Of a stretch of DNA of 50,267 nt, positions 17,605 through 24,894 are shown piece by piece. How positions within the stretch are numbered: position 1 is the stretch's first letter; each line of letters begins with the position of its first letter. The stretch lies in NCBI RefSeq assembly GCF_001894865.1, contig NZ_BCXA01000053.1, positions 1 through 50,267 on the forward strand, given 5' to 3'. The notes beneath the pieces were generated by a model. The model saw only the letters and a list, made by a program, of their open reading frames with translations, was not told where the DNA came from and searched no databases. The translations under genes were made by a program, and so were the position numbers. Source of the DNA: Rhodococcus maanshanensis NBRC 100610 (GTDB lineage Bacteria > Actinomycetota > Actinomycetes > Mycobacteriales > Mycobacteriaceae).

Positions 17605-20217
17605 TCACCGATGTGCGCGTTTGGATTCGCGGGCTGCCTTCTTCGCTGAGCGGGTGATGCTCTTGAGCTCGTCGCGGGTGAATCCGAGGTGATGGGCGGA
17701 TCGCATCCAGGTGTAGAGGTCCGATGCTGCACGGTGCTGGCCGAGTCGCGTGTAGCAGGCCGCCAGGTCGAAGGCGGACTTGCGGCCTCGTTCGGCGATC
17801 TCGGAGTCCGGGAAGGCGCAGGCGATGTCCAGGATGATTCGGTGGGCGCCGGTCGCCTCGGGTAGGCGGCCGAGACCGGTCAGGAGTTGCGCCTTGTTGC
17901 GCAGTGTCTTGATGCGGCGGAGCCGGCGCTCCGCGGAGTCGACGGACTGGTCGTGGATTCTGAGGACGTGGTCGTAGGCGGCGATCGCGGCGAAGGGGTC
18001 GTCCAGGTTGTCGGTCAGGACGGCGCGGTTGTAGGCGGCCACTTCGCGGGCGTTCACGATGTCGCCGTCGGTCGATCCGTCGGCGAGCCGCTCGAGCGCC
18101 TCGTAGGCCTCGATCGCGGCACGCTCCTCGCCGAGCCGGCCGAGCGCGATGCCGAGCCTCAGGTGACCACGCGCGTGCACCCGGCGTGCCCGGGTGTCGA
18201 GACCGGGGCGGCGCAAGGCGGCGCCGCGTGCGACGGGGACGAGCTCCTCCCACCGCCCGGCGTCGACCAATAAGCCTCCGAGCACGTCCAAGGCCGCGAG
18301 CCCGAGCATGACGATGTTCGGATCGGGGTCTGCGCTGGTGTCGGCCACAATCGCCGTGAGGAGTTCTTCGGCGTCCGCGTGGCGTCCCTCGGCGACCGCC
18401 GTATCGGCCCGGTACACCCGTTCGCGAAATTCACGGTAGCGGGCCTCTCCCGCCGAGGCGGGGGCCGCATCCGTGGGGGAGGAGATCGCGAGGATCCGTT
18501 GATTCTCGGTCGCCAGTTCGACGGTGTCGCGAGTATCCGGGTCGTCGCTGTCGGCATGCCTCGTCAGCAGGCCCTGCAGCACCGTCGCCGCCACCTGGTG
18601 TTCGCCTCGTTCTGCCGCGCGGGTCGACTGAGCGAGGCGTCGCCGGGCGTCCAGGCGCCGGATGCGTTCGTCCGGGTCGTCGGCGAACAGGTCTGCGAAG
18701 CGTTGTAGGGCACCATCGATCTCGGTGGGATCGAGCTGGGGTGACTGCCACGTCGAGAAGAGCGCGTTCGCCGCCCACACGCGCACATCGGCGTCGGCGT
18801 CGGGGGCCGAGCGATCCACAGTGTCGCCGACGACGCGGCGAGATTCGGCCAGCTCGCCTGCTTCGCGCAGTAGGCGTCCTCGCCAGTACATCGCTTGGGC
18901 GATCGCGGCGGGGACGCCGGGCGCACTGGCGGCAGTGGCGTAGCGGTGCGGCACCTGCGCCAGCACATCGAGTGCATCTCCGCGTCGTCCGATGTCGGAA
19001 AGTCGGAGTGCCCGGTCGACCATGGCCAGGGCGAGCGGCACGACGAGGCGCGCGTCGTGTTCGTGCCCGGGGAATCGAGCATCGAGCCGCTCGTAGAGCC
19101 GCACGGCGCCCTCGGGGTCGCCGAGGTGCGCGGTCGCCTCGGCGAGGCGTGCCGCCACCCGCGCGCGTGCTGCCGCGGTGAGCGGGCTCGGGTCGGTGCC
19201 GAACGCGTGGTCGGCGTGCGCGAGGATCTGCCGACCTGCCTCCGACACCGCGCCCGCGTCCCCGGGAACACTCCTGAGCACCCACCACAGGATCGCCTCG
19301 CGTGCGTCCTCGGATGCGCAGGCGGCATAGCGGTCTACCAGTGCGGCGGAGTGCTCCACGACGGCGAGGTCGCGCTCGGTCTCGGGAAGCCGCTCCAATA
19401 TCTGGTCGAGGTGCCGGGCCTGTTCGGTGGCCGGCTCGAAGCCGAGCTCGGCGACGGGCACATCCAGGGCACGGAGGCCGTGGGCAATCGCCACAGCCGC
19501 CGGCGCCCCTCGACCGATCTCATCGTCGACCAGGCAGAGCGATGCGGCGTGCAGGAGCGTCCGCGCCGAGGGGACAGGCTCGGCCTCGGCGATGACACGG
19601 TGCATCAGCGCGATCGCCGACTCCGGGTCATCTCTGGCGTCGTAGCGGATCTGCGCCGCCCGATAGAGCGCGGCAATGCGCAGGTGACGCAACCGCTTGT
19701 CGGATTCCGCGGTGAGCGTGAGCGCCAGCGTCTCGAGCCCGACCGCCACCCGATGGTGATCTTGTCCCAGGTGCCTCCGCAGGATCTCGGCGGTGAACAT
19801 TGCCTCCGCTCGTGCCCGCCGCACACCGAGCGGTTGCTCTTCCCCACTGTGACGCGCCGCGAACGACTCCGCCGCTCGCATCACATCGACGAGCACGACC
19901 GCATCGTCGGGCTCGTGCCGGTGGACCCACTCGATCGCCTCGAGCTCGGCGAGCGCGCGGGCCTCCCGGACGGCGTCGGCGTCGAAGCCATCGGTGAGTT
20001 CGGTCATCCTCGCGATCCGCCGCTCGACGACATGGTGAGGTTCGGACGGAGCCTCCATCCGGACGAGCATCCCGGTCGCCTCGGCCACGGCGATTGCTTC
20101 CACGTCCTGGGCGGCAAACCTCTGCCCATCCAGCGCCAGCGTCAGGATCGCGTGCGCCTGCTCCTGGTCACCTTCCGCGAGCAGCTCGCGCGCAAGGCGC
20201 ACGACGTCACGAATCAA
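17605..20217 (-). CDS. Large orphan helical-repeat (TPR-like) protein
   Basis: About 870 residues with no signal peptide, membrane segment or enzyme motif. It is a succession of amphipathic helix pairs rich in Ala, Leu, Arg, Asp and Glu, with TPR-like elements such as HLRLGIALGRLGEERAAIEAYEALERL, AAIAAYDHVLRIHD and AACYTRLGQHRAASDLYTWM in the last third. It ends in a basic tail (SAKKAARESKRAHR). It is probably a protein-binding solenoid; the partner is unknown. It stands alone between the uppS and metal blocks. The start is uncertain: TTG at 20217 has GGAAAGGA five bases upstream, while GTG at 20244 is an earlier option. Confidence 0.8.
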   Translation of the reverse strand: MIRDVVRLARELLAEGDQEQAHAILTLALDGQRFAAQDVEAIAVAEATGMLVRMEAPSEPHHVVERRIARMTELTDGFDADAVREARALAELEAIEWVHRHEPDDAVVLVDVMRAAESFAARHSGEEQPLGVRRARAEAMFTAEILRRHLGQDHHRVAVGLETLALTLTAESDKRLRHLRIAALYRAAQIRYDARDDPESAIALMHRVIAEAEPVPSARTLLHAASLCLVDDEIGRGAPAAVAIAHGLRALDVPVAELGFEPATEQARHLDQILERLPETERDLAVVEHSAALVDRYAACASEDAREAILWWVLRSVPGDAGAVSEAGRQILAHADHAFGTDPSPLTAAARARVAARLAEATAHLGDPEGAVRLYERLDARFPGHEHDARLVVPLALAMVDRALRLSDIGRRGDALDVLAQVPHRYATAASAPGVPAAIAQAMYWRGRLLREAGELAESRRVVGDTVDRSAPDADADVRVWAANALFSTWQSPQLDPTEIDGALQRFADLFADDPDERIRRLDARRRLAQSTRAAERGEHQVAATVLQGLLTRHADSDDPDTRDTVELATENQRILAISSPTDAAPASAGEARYREFRERVYRADTAVAEGRHADAEELLTAIVADTSADPDPNIVMLGLAALDVLGGLLVDAGRWEELVPVARGAALRRPGLDTRARRVHARGHLRLGIALGRLGEERAAIEAYEALERLADGSTDGDIVNAREVAAYNRAVLTDNLDDPFAAIAAYDHVLRIHDQSVDSAERRLRRIKTLRNKAQLLTGLGRLPEATGAHRIILDIACAFPDSEIAERGRKSAFDLAACYTRLGQHRAASDLYTWMRSAHHLGFTRDELKSITRSAKKAARESKRAHR

Positions 20218-20323
20218 CGTCGATCCTTTCCGGTTGACGAGCACGGCCCGAATGAGAACTGAACTCTAAAATCTATAGGCCTCGATGCGCGCAGCGGATT
20301 CGTCCGGTGAGACCGGGGCGTAT

Positions 20324-20345
20324 TATCTGCGTATGAATGCAGATA
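20324..20345. promoter_or_regulatory. ArsR operator overlapping the arsR start codon
   Basis: Inverted repeat TATCTGC-N8-GCAGATA whose spacer contains the ATG of the ArsR gene. TATTAT at 20321-20326 looks like a -10 box that would start RNA at or next to the ATG. A dimer bound here would block the promoter directly; the arrangement suits metal-sensing ArsR/SmtB proteins. Confidence 0.65.
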
Positions 20346-20752
20346 GTGGCGCTTGTCGGCGGCGGCTGCAGGACGACCAGGTCGGCCTGGTCGTGGAGGT
20401 CTTCCGCATGCTGGCCGACGCCACTCGCGTGCACCTGTTGTGGGCGCTGATCGACCGGGAATGCTCGGTCAACGAGCTGGCGGCGCACGTCGGCAAGCCG
20501 GCTCCGTCGGTGTCGCAGCACCTGGCGAAGCTGAGAATGGCGCGCCTGGTGCGGACACGCCGCGAGGGCACGACGGTGTTCTATCGGCTCGAGAACGACC
20601 ACGTGCGGCAGCTGCTGACCGACGCGGTGTTCAACGCCGAGCACGCCGGTCCCGGCGTGCCAGGCCATCACCGCACCGACAGCGGGTTGCGGGTCCTGCA
20701 CGCCGATGCCGCGGGGGAGGCGGCGGTCGGCGAGATCGGCGGCCAGCCGTGA
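20333..20752 (+). CDS. ArsR/SmtB-family metal-sensing repressor
   Basis: A 139-residue winged-helix repressor: MLADATRVHLLWALIDRECSVNELAAHVGKPAPSVSQHLAKLRMARLV is the ArsR HTH. After it comes ENDHVRQLLTDAVFNAEH and a His-rich stretch (GHHR). Compared with CzrA/SmtB alpha-5 sites (D-x-H-x10-H-x2-H/E), the Asp and the second His are both Asn here, so the metal may be different or bound with the extra C-terminal His. It overlaps the efflux pump start by four bases, so repressor and pump form one operon. ATG at 20333 is chosen over 20285 because conserved residues and the -10 position fit it. Confidence 0.88.
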   Translation: MNADSGACRRRLQDDQVGLVVEVFRMLADATRVHLLWALIDRECSVNELAAHVGKPAPSVSQHLAKLRMARLVRTRREGTTVFYRLENDHVRQLLTDAVFNAEHAGPGVPGHHRTDSGLRVLHADAAGEAAVGEIGGQP

Positions 20753-21750
20753 CGCACGGACACCACGGGCACGGCCACCGGCGAGCGGACGGCGGCGGCG
20801 GCTTCCGGTCCGCGGCGCGGGAGCTGTTCGTCCCGCACCGCCACGACGCGGCCGACCGCGTGGACGATGCCCTCGAATCGAGCGCGATCGGCATCAGGGC
20901 CGTCAAGATCAGCCTGGTGGCATTGGCTGTCACCGCGCTCGTGCAGGCGACGATCGTCGCGGTCTCGGGGTCCGTGGCCCTGCTGGCCGACACCATCCAC
21001 AACTTCGCCGACGCGCTGACCGCCGTCCCCCTGTGGATCGCGTTCGCACTGGGCCGACGCGCCGCGACCCGCCGCTACACGTACGGGTTCGGTCGGGCCG
21101 AGGATCTGGCCGGCCTGTTCGTGCTCGCCATGATCGCGCTGTCCGCGATGATCGCGGGTTACGAGGCCGTGCGCCGGCTGCTCGAACCGGTGCCGATCGA
21201 GCACCTCGGATGGGTGGCGGCGGCCGGGCTGGTCGGGTTCGTCGGCAACGAGCTCGTCGCGCTCTACCGGATCCGGGTCGGTCGGCGGATCGGATCCGCC
21301 GCCCTTGTCGCCGACGGCCTGCACGCGCGCACGGACGGTTTCACCTCGCTCGCGGTGCTGTTCGGTGCGGGAGGCGTCGCCCTCGGGTTCCCGCTGGCCG
21401 ACCCCGTCGTGGGCCTGCTCATCACCGCCGCGATCCTGGTCGTGCTCGGGAGCGCGGCGCGTGAGGTGTTCCGCCGGCTGATGGACGGGGTCGATCCGGA
21501 CCTGGTCGATGCCTGCGAGCGGGTGCTCGCCGCCGAGCCGGGGGTGGCGGGGGTCAGGAGCCTGAAGATGCGGTGGATCGGTCATCGGCTGCACGCCGAC
21601 GCCGAACTCGACATCGACGCCTGCACCAGTCTCGAGGACGCGCATCGGATCGCGCACCGAGCCGAACACGCGCTCACCCATGCGGTCCCCGAGCTCTCGA
21701 CCGCGCTGGTGCACGCCTATCCAGCGCACCCGCTGACCCGGGCGGCATGA
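20749..21750 (+). CDS. Cation diffusion facilitator (zinc-type metal efflux)
   Basis: A 333-residue CDF exporter of the inner membrane that exchanges a divalent metal for protons. The N-terminus is His-rich (THGHHGHGH). Six hydrophobic segments follow. The transport-site motifs are present as ADTIHNFADA (TM2) and DGLHARTDG (TM5), both HxxxD, the pattern usual for zinc. A cytosolic ferredoxin-like C-terminal domain closes it. GTG at 20749 overlaps the ArsR stop. Metal export under ArsR control is the natural reading; zinc is likely but cobalt or nickel are possible. Confidence 0.9.
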   Translation: MTHGHHGHGHRRADGGGGFRSAARELFVPHRHDAADRVDDALESSAIGIRAVKISLVALAVTALVQATIVAVSGSVALLADTIHNFADALTAVPLWIAFALGRRAATRRYTYGFGRAEDLAGLFVLAMIALSAMIAGYEAVRRLLEPVPIEHLGWVAAAGLVGFVGNELVALYRIRVGRRIGSAALVADGLHARTDGFTSLAVLFGAGGVALGFPLADPVVGLLITAAILVVLGSAAREVFRRLMDGVDPDLVDACERVLAAEPGVAGVRSLKMRWIGHRLHADAELDIDACTSLEDAHRIAHRAEHALTHAVPELSTALVHAYPAHPLTRAA

Positions 21751-21784
21751 GCGGCGGGCGCGGAACGGCGGAACTGCCCCGATC

Positions 21785-22204
21785 TCAGGCGGAGCAGTTG
21801 CGGCAGGTACCGAAGATCTCGACGGTGTGGCTGACGTCGGTGAAGCCGTTCTCGTCGGCGATGGACTGCGACCACTGCTCGACCGTCGGGCCCTCGACCT
21901 CGACGGTGAACCCGCACGAGCGGCACACCAGGTGGTGGTGATGCCCGGAGGAGCACCGGCGGTACACCGACTCGCCGGTGTCGGTGCGTAGGACGTCGAC
22001 GGTGCCTGCGTCGGCCAGGGTCTGCAGCGTCCGGTAGACAGTCGTCAGGCCGATGCCCTCGCCGCGCTTGCGCAGCTCGTCGTGCAGGTCCTGCGCCGAG
22101 CGGAACTCGTCGATCTCGTCGAGGAGGGCGGAGATCGCGCTGCGCTGCTTGGTGGCCCGCACGCCGACCACGACCGGGTTGCGCCTGTCGTTCTTCTCGG
22201 TCAC
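21785..22204 (-). CDS. zur: Zinc uptake regulator Zur (FurB)
   Basis: Fur-family repressor that, with zinc bound, shuts down zinc uptake and alternative ribosomal protein genes. The 139-residue protein has the winged helix (RSAQDLHDELRKRGEGIGLTTVYRTLQTLADAG), the His-rich sensing hinge SSGHHHHLVCRSCG and the second CxxC (GTCRNCSA) of the structural zinc site. It overlaps the smtB gene by four bases downstream of it, which is exactly the SmtB-FurB operon of M. tuberculosis (Rv2358-Rv2359). Confidence 0.93.
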   Translation of the reverse strand: MTEKNDRRNPVVVGVRATKQRSAISALLDEIDEFRSAQDLHDELRKRGEGIGLTTVYRTLQTLADAGTVDVLRTDTGESVYRRCSSGHHHHLVCRSCGFTVEVEGPTVEQWSQSIADENGFTDVSHTVEIFGTCRNCSA

Positions 22205-22569
22205 GGTCTCGGTCCTTCCTCGGCGTGGGCGACGGCGTCGATCACGATGTGGGCGAGGTGGTCGTCGACGAGGCGGTAGAACACCTCGCGGCCGTTGCGT
22301 TCGCCGCGCACGACGCCCGCCGACTTGAGCACCCGCAGGTGTTGGCTGATCAACGGTTGGGTGACACCGAGCGCCTCGACGAGTTCGTGCACGCAGCGCT
22401 CCGCGTCGCGCAGCTGCAGCACGATCGCGATCCGCACCGGGGCGGCCAGGGCGCGCAGGATGTCGCCCGCCGCGCTCAGGGTGTCCTTGCTCGGCAGGGC
22501 GGCAGGCGGCCGCGATCCGGACGGAACGTGTTCGGTGGTGTGGAGATCGTCGGCATCGCTGATGCTCAC
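22201..22569 (-). CDS. smtB: ArsR-family zinc sensor SmtB
   Basis: A 122-residue zinc-responsive repressor; in M. tuberculosis SmtB represses smtB-furB and zinc lifts it. The HTH is RALAAPVRIAIVLQLRD then CVHELVEALGVTQPLISQHLRVLKSAGVV. The alpha-5 zinc site is complete (DDHLAHIVIDAVAHAEE, fitting D-x-H-x10-H-x2-E). It is first in the operon with zur. A long inverted repeat at 22638-22665 lies upstream and is its likely operator. The start is GTG with purine-rich sequence upstream. Confidence 0.92.
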   Translation of the reverse strand: MSISDADDLHTTEHVPSGSRPPAALPSKDTLSAAGDILRALAAPVRIAIVLQLRDAERCVHELVEALGVTQPLISQHLRVLKSAGVVRGERNGREVFYRLVDDHLAHIVIDAVAHAEEGPRP

Positions 22570-22637
22570 CCTGCGCCCACCTCCTCGTCGGACCCGCCGT
22601 GTCGGTCCGTGCTCGCCTTATTGCAAATCGATTCCAT

Positions 22638-22665
22638 TTTGATATGCATGGATGCGCATGTCAAA
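22638..22665. promoter_or_regulatory. SmtB-type operator upstream of smtB-zur
   Basis: Inverted repeat with ten-base arms TTTGATATGC and GCATGTCAAA (one mismatch) around an eight-base spacer, in the gap between smtB and glyS. It stands about 70 bases before the smtB start. The shape (two arms about 10-12 bp) fits an ArsR/SmtB dimer pair. Confidence 0.65.
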
Positions 22666-22762
22666 TGGGGAGATTTCGGTCGGCCCGGCGGGGCAGATAG
22701 GCTGGGTGCCAGAAAATCGCACGTGACCGCAGCATCTATTACCCAGATGGAGAGCTCCCCAA

Positions 22763-24154
22763 GTGGCACCCAAGTCCATGATCGAGACCGTCGCCAACCT
22801 CGCCAAGCGCAGGGGGCTCGTCTATCCCTGCGGTGAGATCTACGGCGGGACCAAGTCTGCCTGGGACTACGGGCCGCTCGGCGTCGAGCTCAAGGAGAAC
22901 ATCAAGAAGCAGTGGTGGCGCAACATCGTCACCAGCCGCGACGACGTCGTCGGCCTCGACTCCTCGGTGATCCTCCCGCGCGAGGTGTGGGTGGCATCCG
23001 GGCACGTCGGCGTCTTCAACGACCCGCTCGTCGAGTGCCTGCACTGCCACAAGCGGCACCGCCAGGACCACCTGCAGGAGGCCTACGCGGAGAAGAAGGG
23101 CCTGGACAACCCCGACGACGTGTCCATGGAGCTAATCGTGTGCCCGGACTGCGGCACCGTCGGCCAGTGGACCGAGCCGCGTGACTTCAACATGATGCTC
23201 AAGACGCACCTCGGCCCCATCGAGACCGAGGAGGGGCTGCACTACCTGCGGCCCGAGACCGCGCAGGGCATCTTCGTCAACTTCGCCAACGTGCTCACCA
23301 CCTCGCGCAAGAAGCCGCCGTTCGGCATCGCCCAGATCGGTAAGAGCTTCCGCAACGAGATCACGCCCGGCAACTTCATCTTCCGCACCCGCGAGTTCGA
23401 GCAGATGGAGATGGAGTTCTTCGTCAAGCCGGGCGAGGACGAGCAGTGGCACCAGTACTGGATCGACACCCGGCTCGCCTGGTACACCGATCTCGGCATC
23501 GACCCGGAGAACCTGCGGCTCTACGAGCACCCCGCCGACAAGCTCTCGCACTACTCGACCCGCACCGTCGACATCGAGTATCGCTTCCGGTTCCAGGGCA
23601 GCGAATGGGGCGAGCTCGAGGGCGTCGCCAACCGCACCGACTTCGACCTCAAGACCCACTCGCAGCACTCGGGCACCGACCTGAACTACTTCGACCAGGC
23701 CAGTGGTGAGCGGTACACCCCGTACGTCATCGAGCCGGCAGCAGGCCTGACCCGTTCGCTGATGGCCTTCCTGGTCGACGCCTACTCCGAGGACGAGGCG
23801 CCCAACGCCAAGGGCGGTGTCGACAAGCGCACCGTGCTGCGCCTGGATCGTCGCCTGGCCCCGGTCAAGGCCGCGGTGCTGCCGCTCAGCCGCAACGCCG
23901 ACCTCACCCCGAAGGCCAAGGACCTCGCGGCCCTGCTGCGCAAGAACTGGAACGTCGAGTTCGACGACGCGGGCGCCATCGGTCGCCGCTACCGCCGCCA
24001 GGACGAGATCGGCACCCCGTTCTGCATCACGGTCGACTTCGACACCCTCGAGGATCAGGCCGTGACGATCCGAGAGCGCGACACCATGGAGCAGGAGCGG
24101 GTCTCGCTCGACAAGGTCGAGGGCTACCTCGCTCAGCGCCTGATCGGCGCCTAG
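22763..24154 (+). CDS. glyS: Glycyl-tRNA synthetase (single-chain, class II)
   Basis: Charges tRNA-Gly with glycine. It is the dimeric, single-polypeptide (463 residues) class II enzyme. Visible are the N-terminal [12 protein letters not shown] and [17 protein letters not shown], the insertion with possible zinc ligands ([13 protein letters not shown]), class II motif 2 [33 protein letters not shown], and the anticodon-binding C-terminus. The start is GTG with GGAGAG upstream. It is divergent from smtB and closed by a strong terminator at 24175. Confidence 0.96.
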   Translation: MAPKSMIETVANLAKRRGLVYPCGEIYGGTKSAWDYGPLGVELKENIKKQWWRNIVTSRDDVVGLDSSVILPREVWVASGHVGVFNDPLVECLHCHKRHRQDHLQEAYAEKKGLDNPDDVSMELIVCPDCGTVGQWTEPRDFNMMLKTHLGPIETEEGLHYLRPETAQGIFVNFANVLTTSRKKPPFGIAQIGKSFRNEITPGNFIFRTREFEQMEMEFFVKPGEDEQWHQYWIDTRLAWYTDLGIDPENLRLYEHPADKLSHYSTRTVDIEYRFRFQGSEWGELEGVANRTDFDLKTHSQHSGTDLNYFDQASGERYTPYVIEPAAGLTRSLMAFLVDAYSEDEAPNAKGGVDKRTVLRLDRRLAPVKAAVLPLSRNADLTPKAKDLAALLRKNWNVEFDDAGAIGRRYRRQDEIGTPFCITVDFDTLEDQAVTIRERDTMEQERVSLDKVEGYLAQRLIGA

Positions 24155-24174
24155 TCCGGTAAGGGTCTGACCCA

Positions 24175-24218
24175 CAAAGGCCGCCCGCAGCGTCTACTTC
24201 GCTGCCGGGCGGCCTTTG
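24175..24218 (+). terminator. Terminator after glyS
   Basis: A 13-base stem CAAAGGCCGCCCG / CGGGCGGCCTTTG, lengthened inside by CAGCG/CGCTG across one bulged base. It lies 20 bases after the glyS stop and is followed by TCATGTCG, with no U-run. Confidence 0.75.
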
Positions 24219-24246
24219 TCATGTCGACGTAGACGGCGACCAATTC

Positions 24247-24261
24247 GCAACCAATGGTTGC
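24247..24261. promoter_or_regulatory. Palindromic site 1 upstream of SRPBCC gene
   Basis: GCAACC-AAT-GGTTGC, an exact inverted repeat. The first eight bases GCAACCAA recur 45 bp downstream inside site 2. The reader is unknown; no regulator gene is next to it. Confidence 0.5.
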
Positions 24262-24286
24262 ATATGAGCAGGGGTGTCGCTAACGT

Positions 24287-24311
24287 CTTGTGCAACCAAA
24301 CATTGCACAAG
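24287..24311. promoter_or_regulatory. Palindromic site 2 upstream of SRPBCC gene
   Basis: Nine-base arms CTTGTGCAA and TTGCACAAG around CCAAACA, ending just before the ribosome binding site (GAAGGAGAAGG) of the SRPBCC gene. It includes a second GCAACCAA. It may be an operator or a hairpin in the leader. Confidence 0.5.
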
Positions 24312-24322
24312 AAGGAGAAGGA

Positions 24323-24778
24323 ATGATGATGGACATCCTGCATCGGGTCGGCGCGAAGACGCCGGCGCCGGAACCGATCTATGACGCGCTGACCTCGATC
24401 GACGGCCTTGCCGCGTGGTGGACCCGCGACACGTCGGGTACGGCCGACGAGGTCGGCGGCGTCATCGAGTTCAGGTTCCCGCCGGTCGGCGGGTTCGACA
24501 TGGAGGTGGTCGAGCTCGTCGCGGGCAAGCGTGTCGTGTGGCGAGTCGTGGGGGAGAGCCCCGAGGAGTGGCTCGGTACGACGATCGAGTTCGACCTGCG
24601 CCAGGACGGTGACTACACGATCGTTCTCTTCAAGCACGCCGGCTGGCGGGAGCCGGTGGAGTTCATGCACCACTGCAGCACCAAGTGGGCGACGTTCCTC
24701 CTCAGCCTGATCCAGTTGGTCGAGACCGGGACGGGGGCGCCGGCGCCCGACGAGGTCCGCGTCGGTGACTGGCGCTGA
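24323..24778 (+). CDS. SRPBCC-fold protein (AHSA1/START-like)
   Basis: A 151-residue protein of the SRPBCC superfamily: an N-terminal strand, two short helices (PIYDALTSIDGLAAWWTRDT), the antiparallel sheet (GGVIEFRFPPVGGFDMEVVEL, KRVVWRVVGES) and a long C-terminal helix (STKWATFLLSLIQLVETG). These proteins bind hydrophobic ligands in a cavity; no catalytic residue can be named. Three ATG codons in a row start the gene; ATG at 24323 follows GAAGGAGAAGG closely and the third, at 24329, has better spacing. Two palindromes precede it. Confidence 0.85.
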   Translation: MMMDILHRVGAKTPAPEPIYDALTSIDGLAAWWTRDTSGTADEVGGVIEFRFPPVGGFDMEVVELVAGKRVVWRVVGESPEEWLGTTIEFDLRQDGDYTIVLFKHAGWREPVEFMHHCSTKWATFLLSLIQLVETGTGAPAPDEVRVGDWR

Positions 24779-24793
24779 GCGACCACGCGCAGA

Positions 24794-24825
24794 AGGGCAG
24801 GCCGACCACGCGGTCGACACGCCCT
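24794..24825 (+). terminator. Likely terminator between SRPBCC gene and first LuxR gene
   Basis: AGGGC / GCCCT outer stem and CGACC / GGTCG inner stem with a loop of four, then CGGTCTGTTTGT, which is the most T-rich run nearby. Confidence 0.5.
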
Positions 24826-24894
24826 GCGGTCTGTTTGTCATGGTGCGACAGGGGTAGTTTCGGGTCACACGACGACGAAACGACAGGACGCTCG

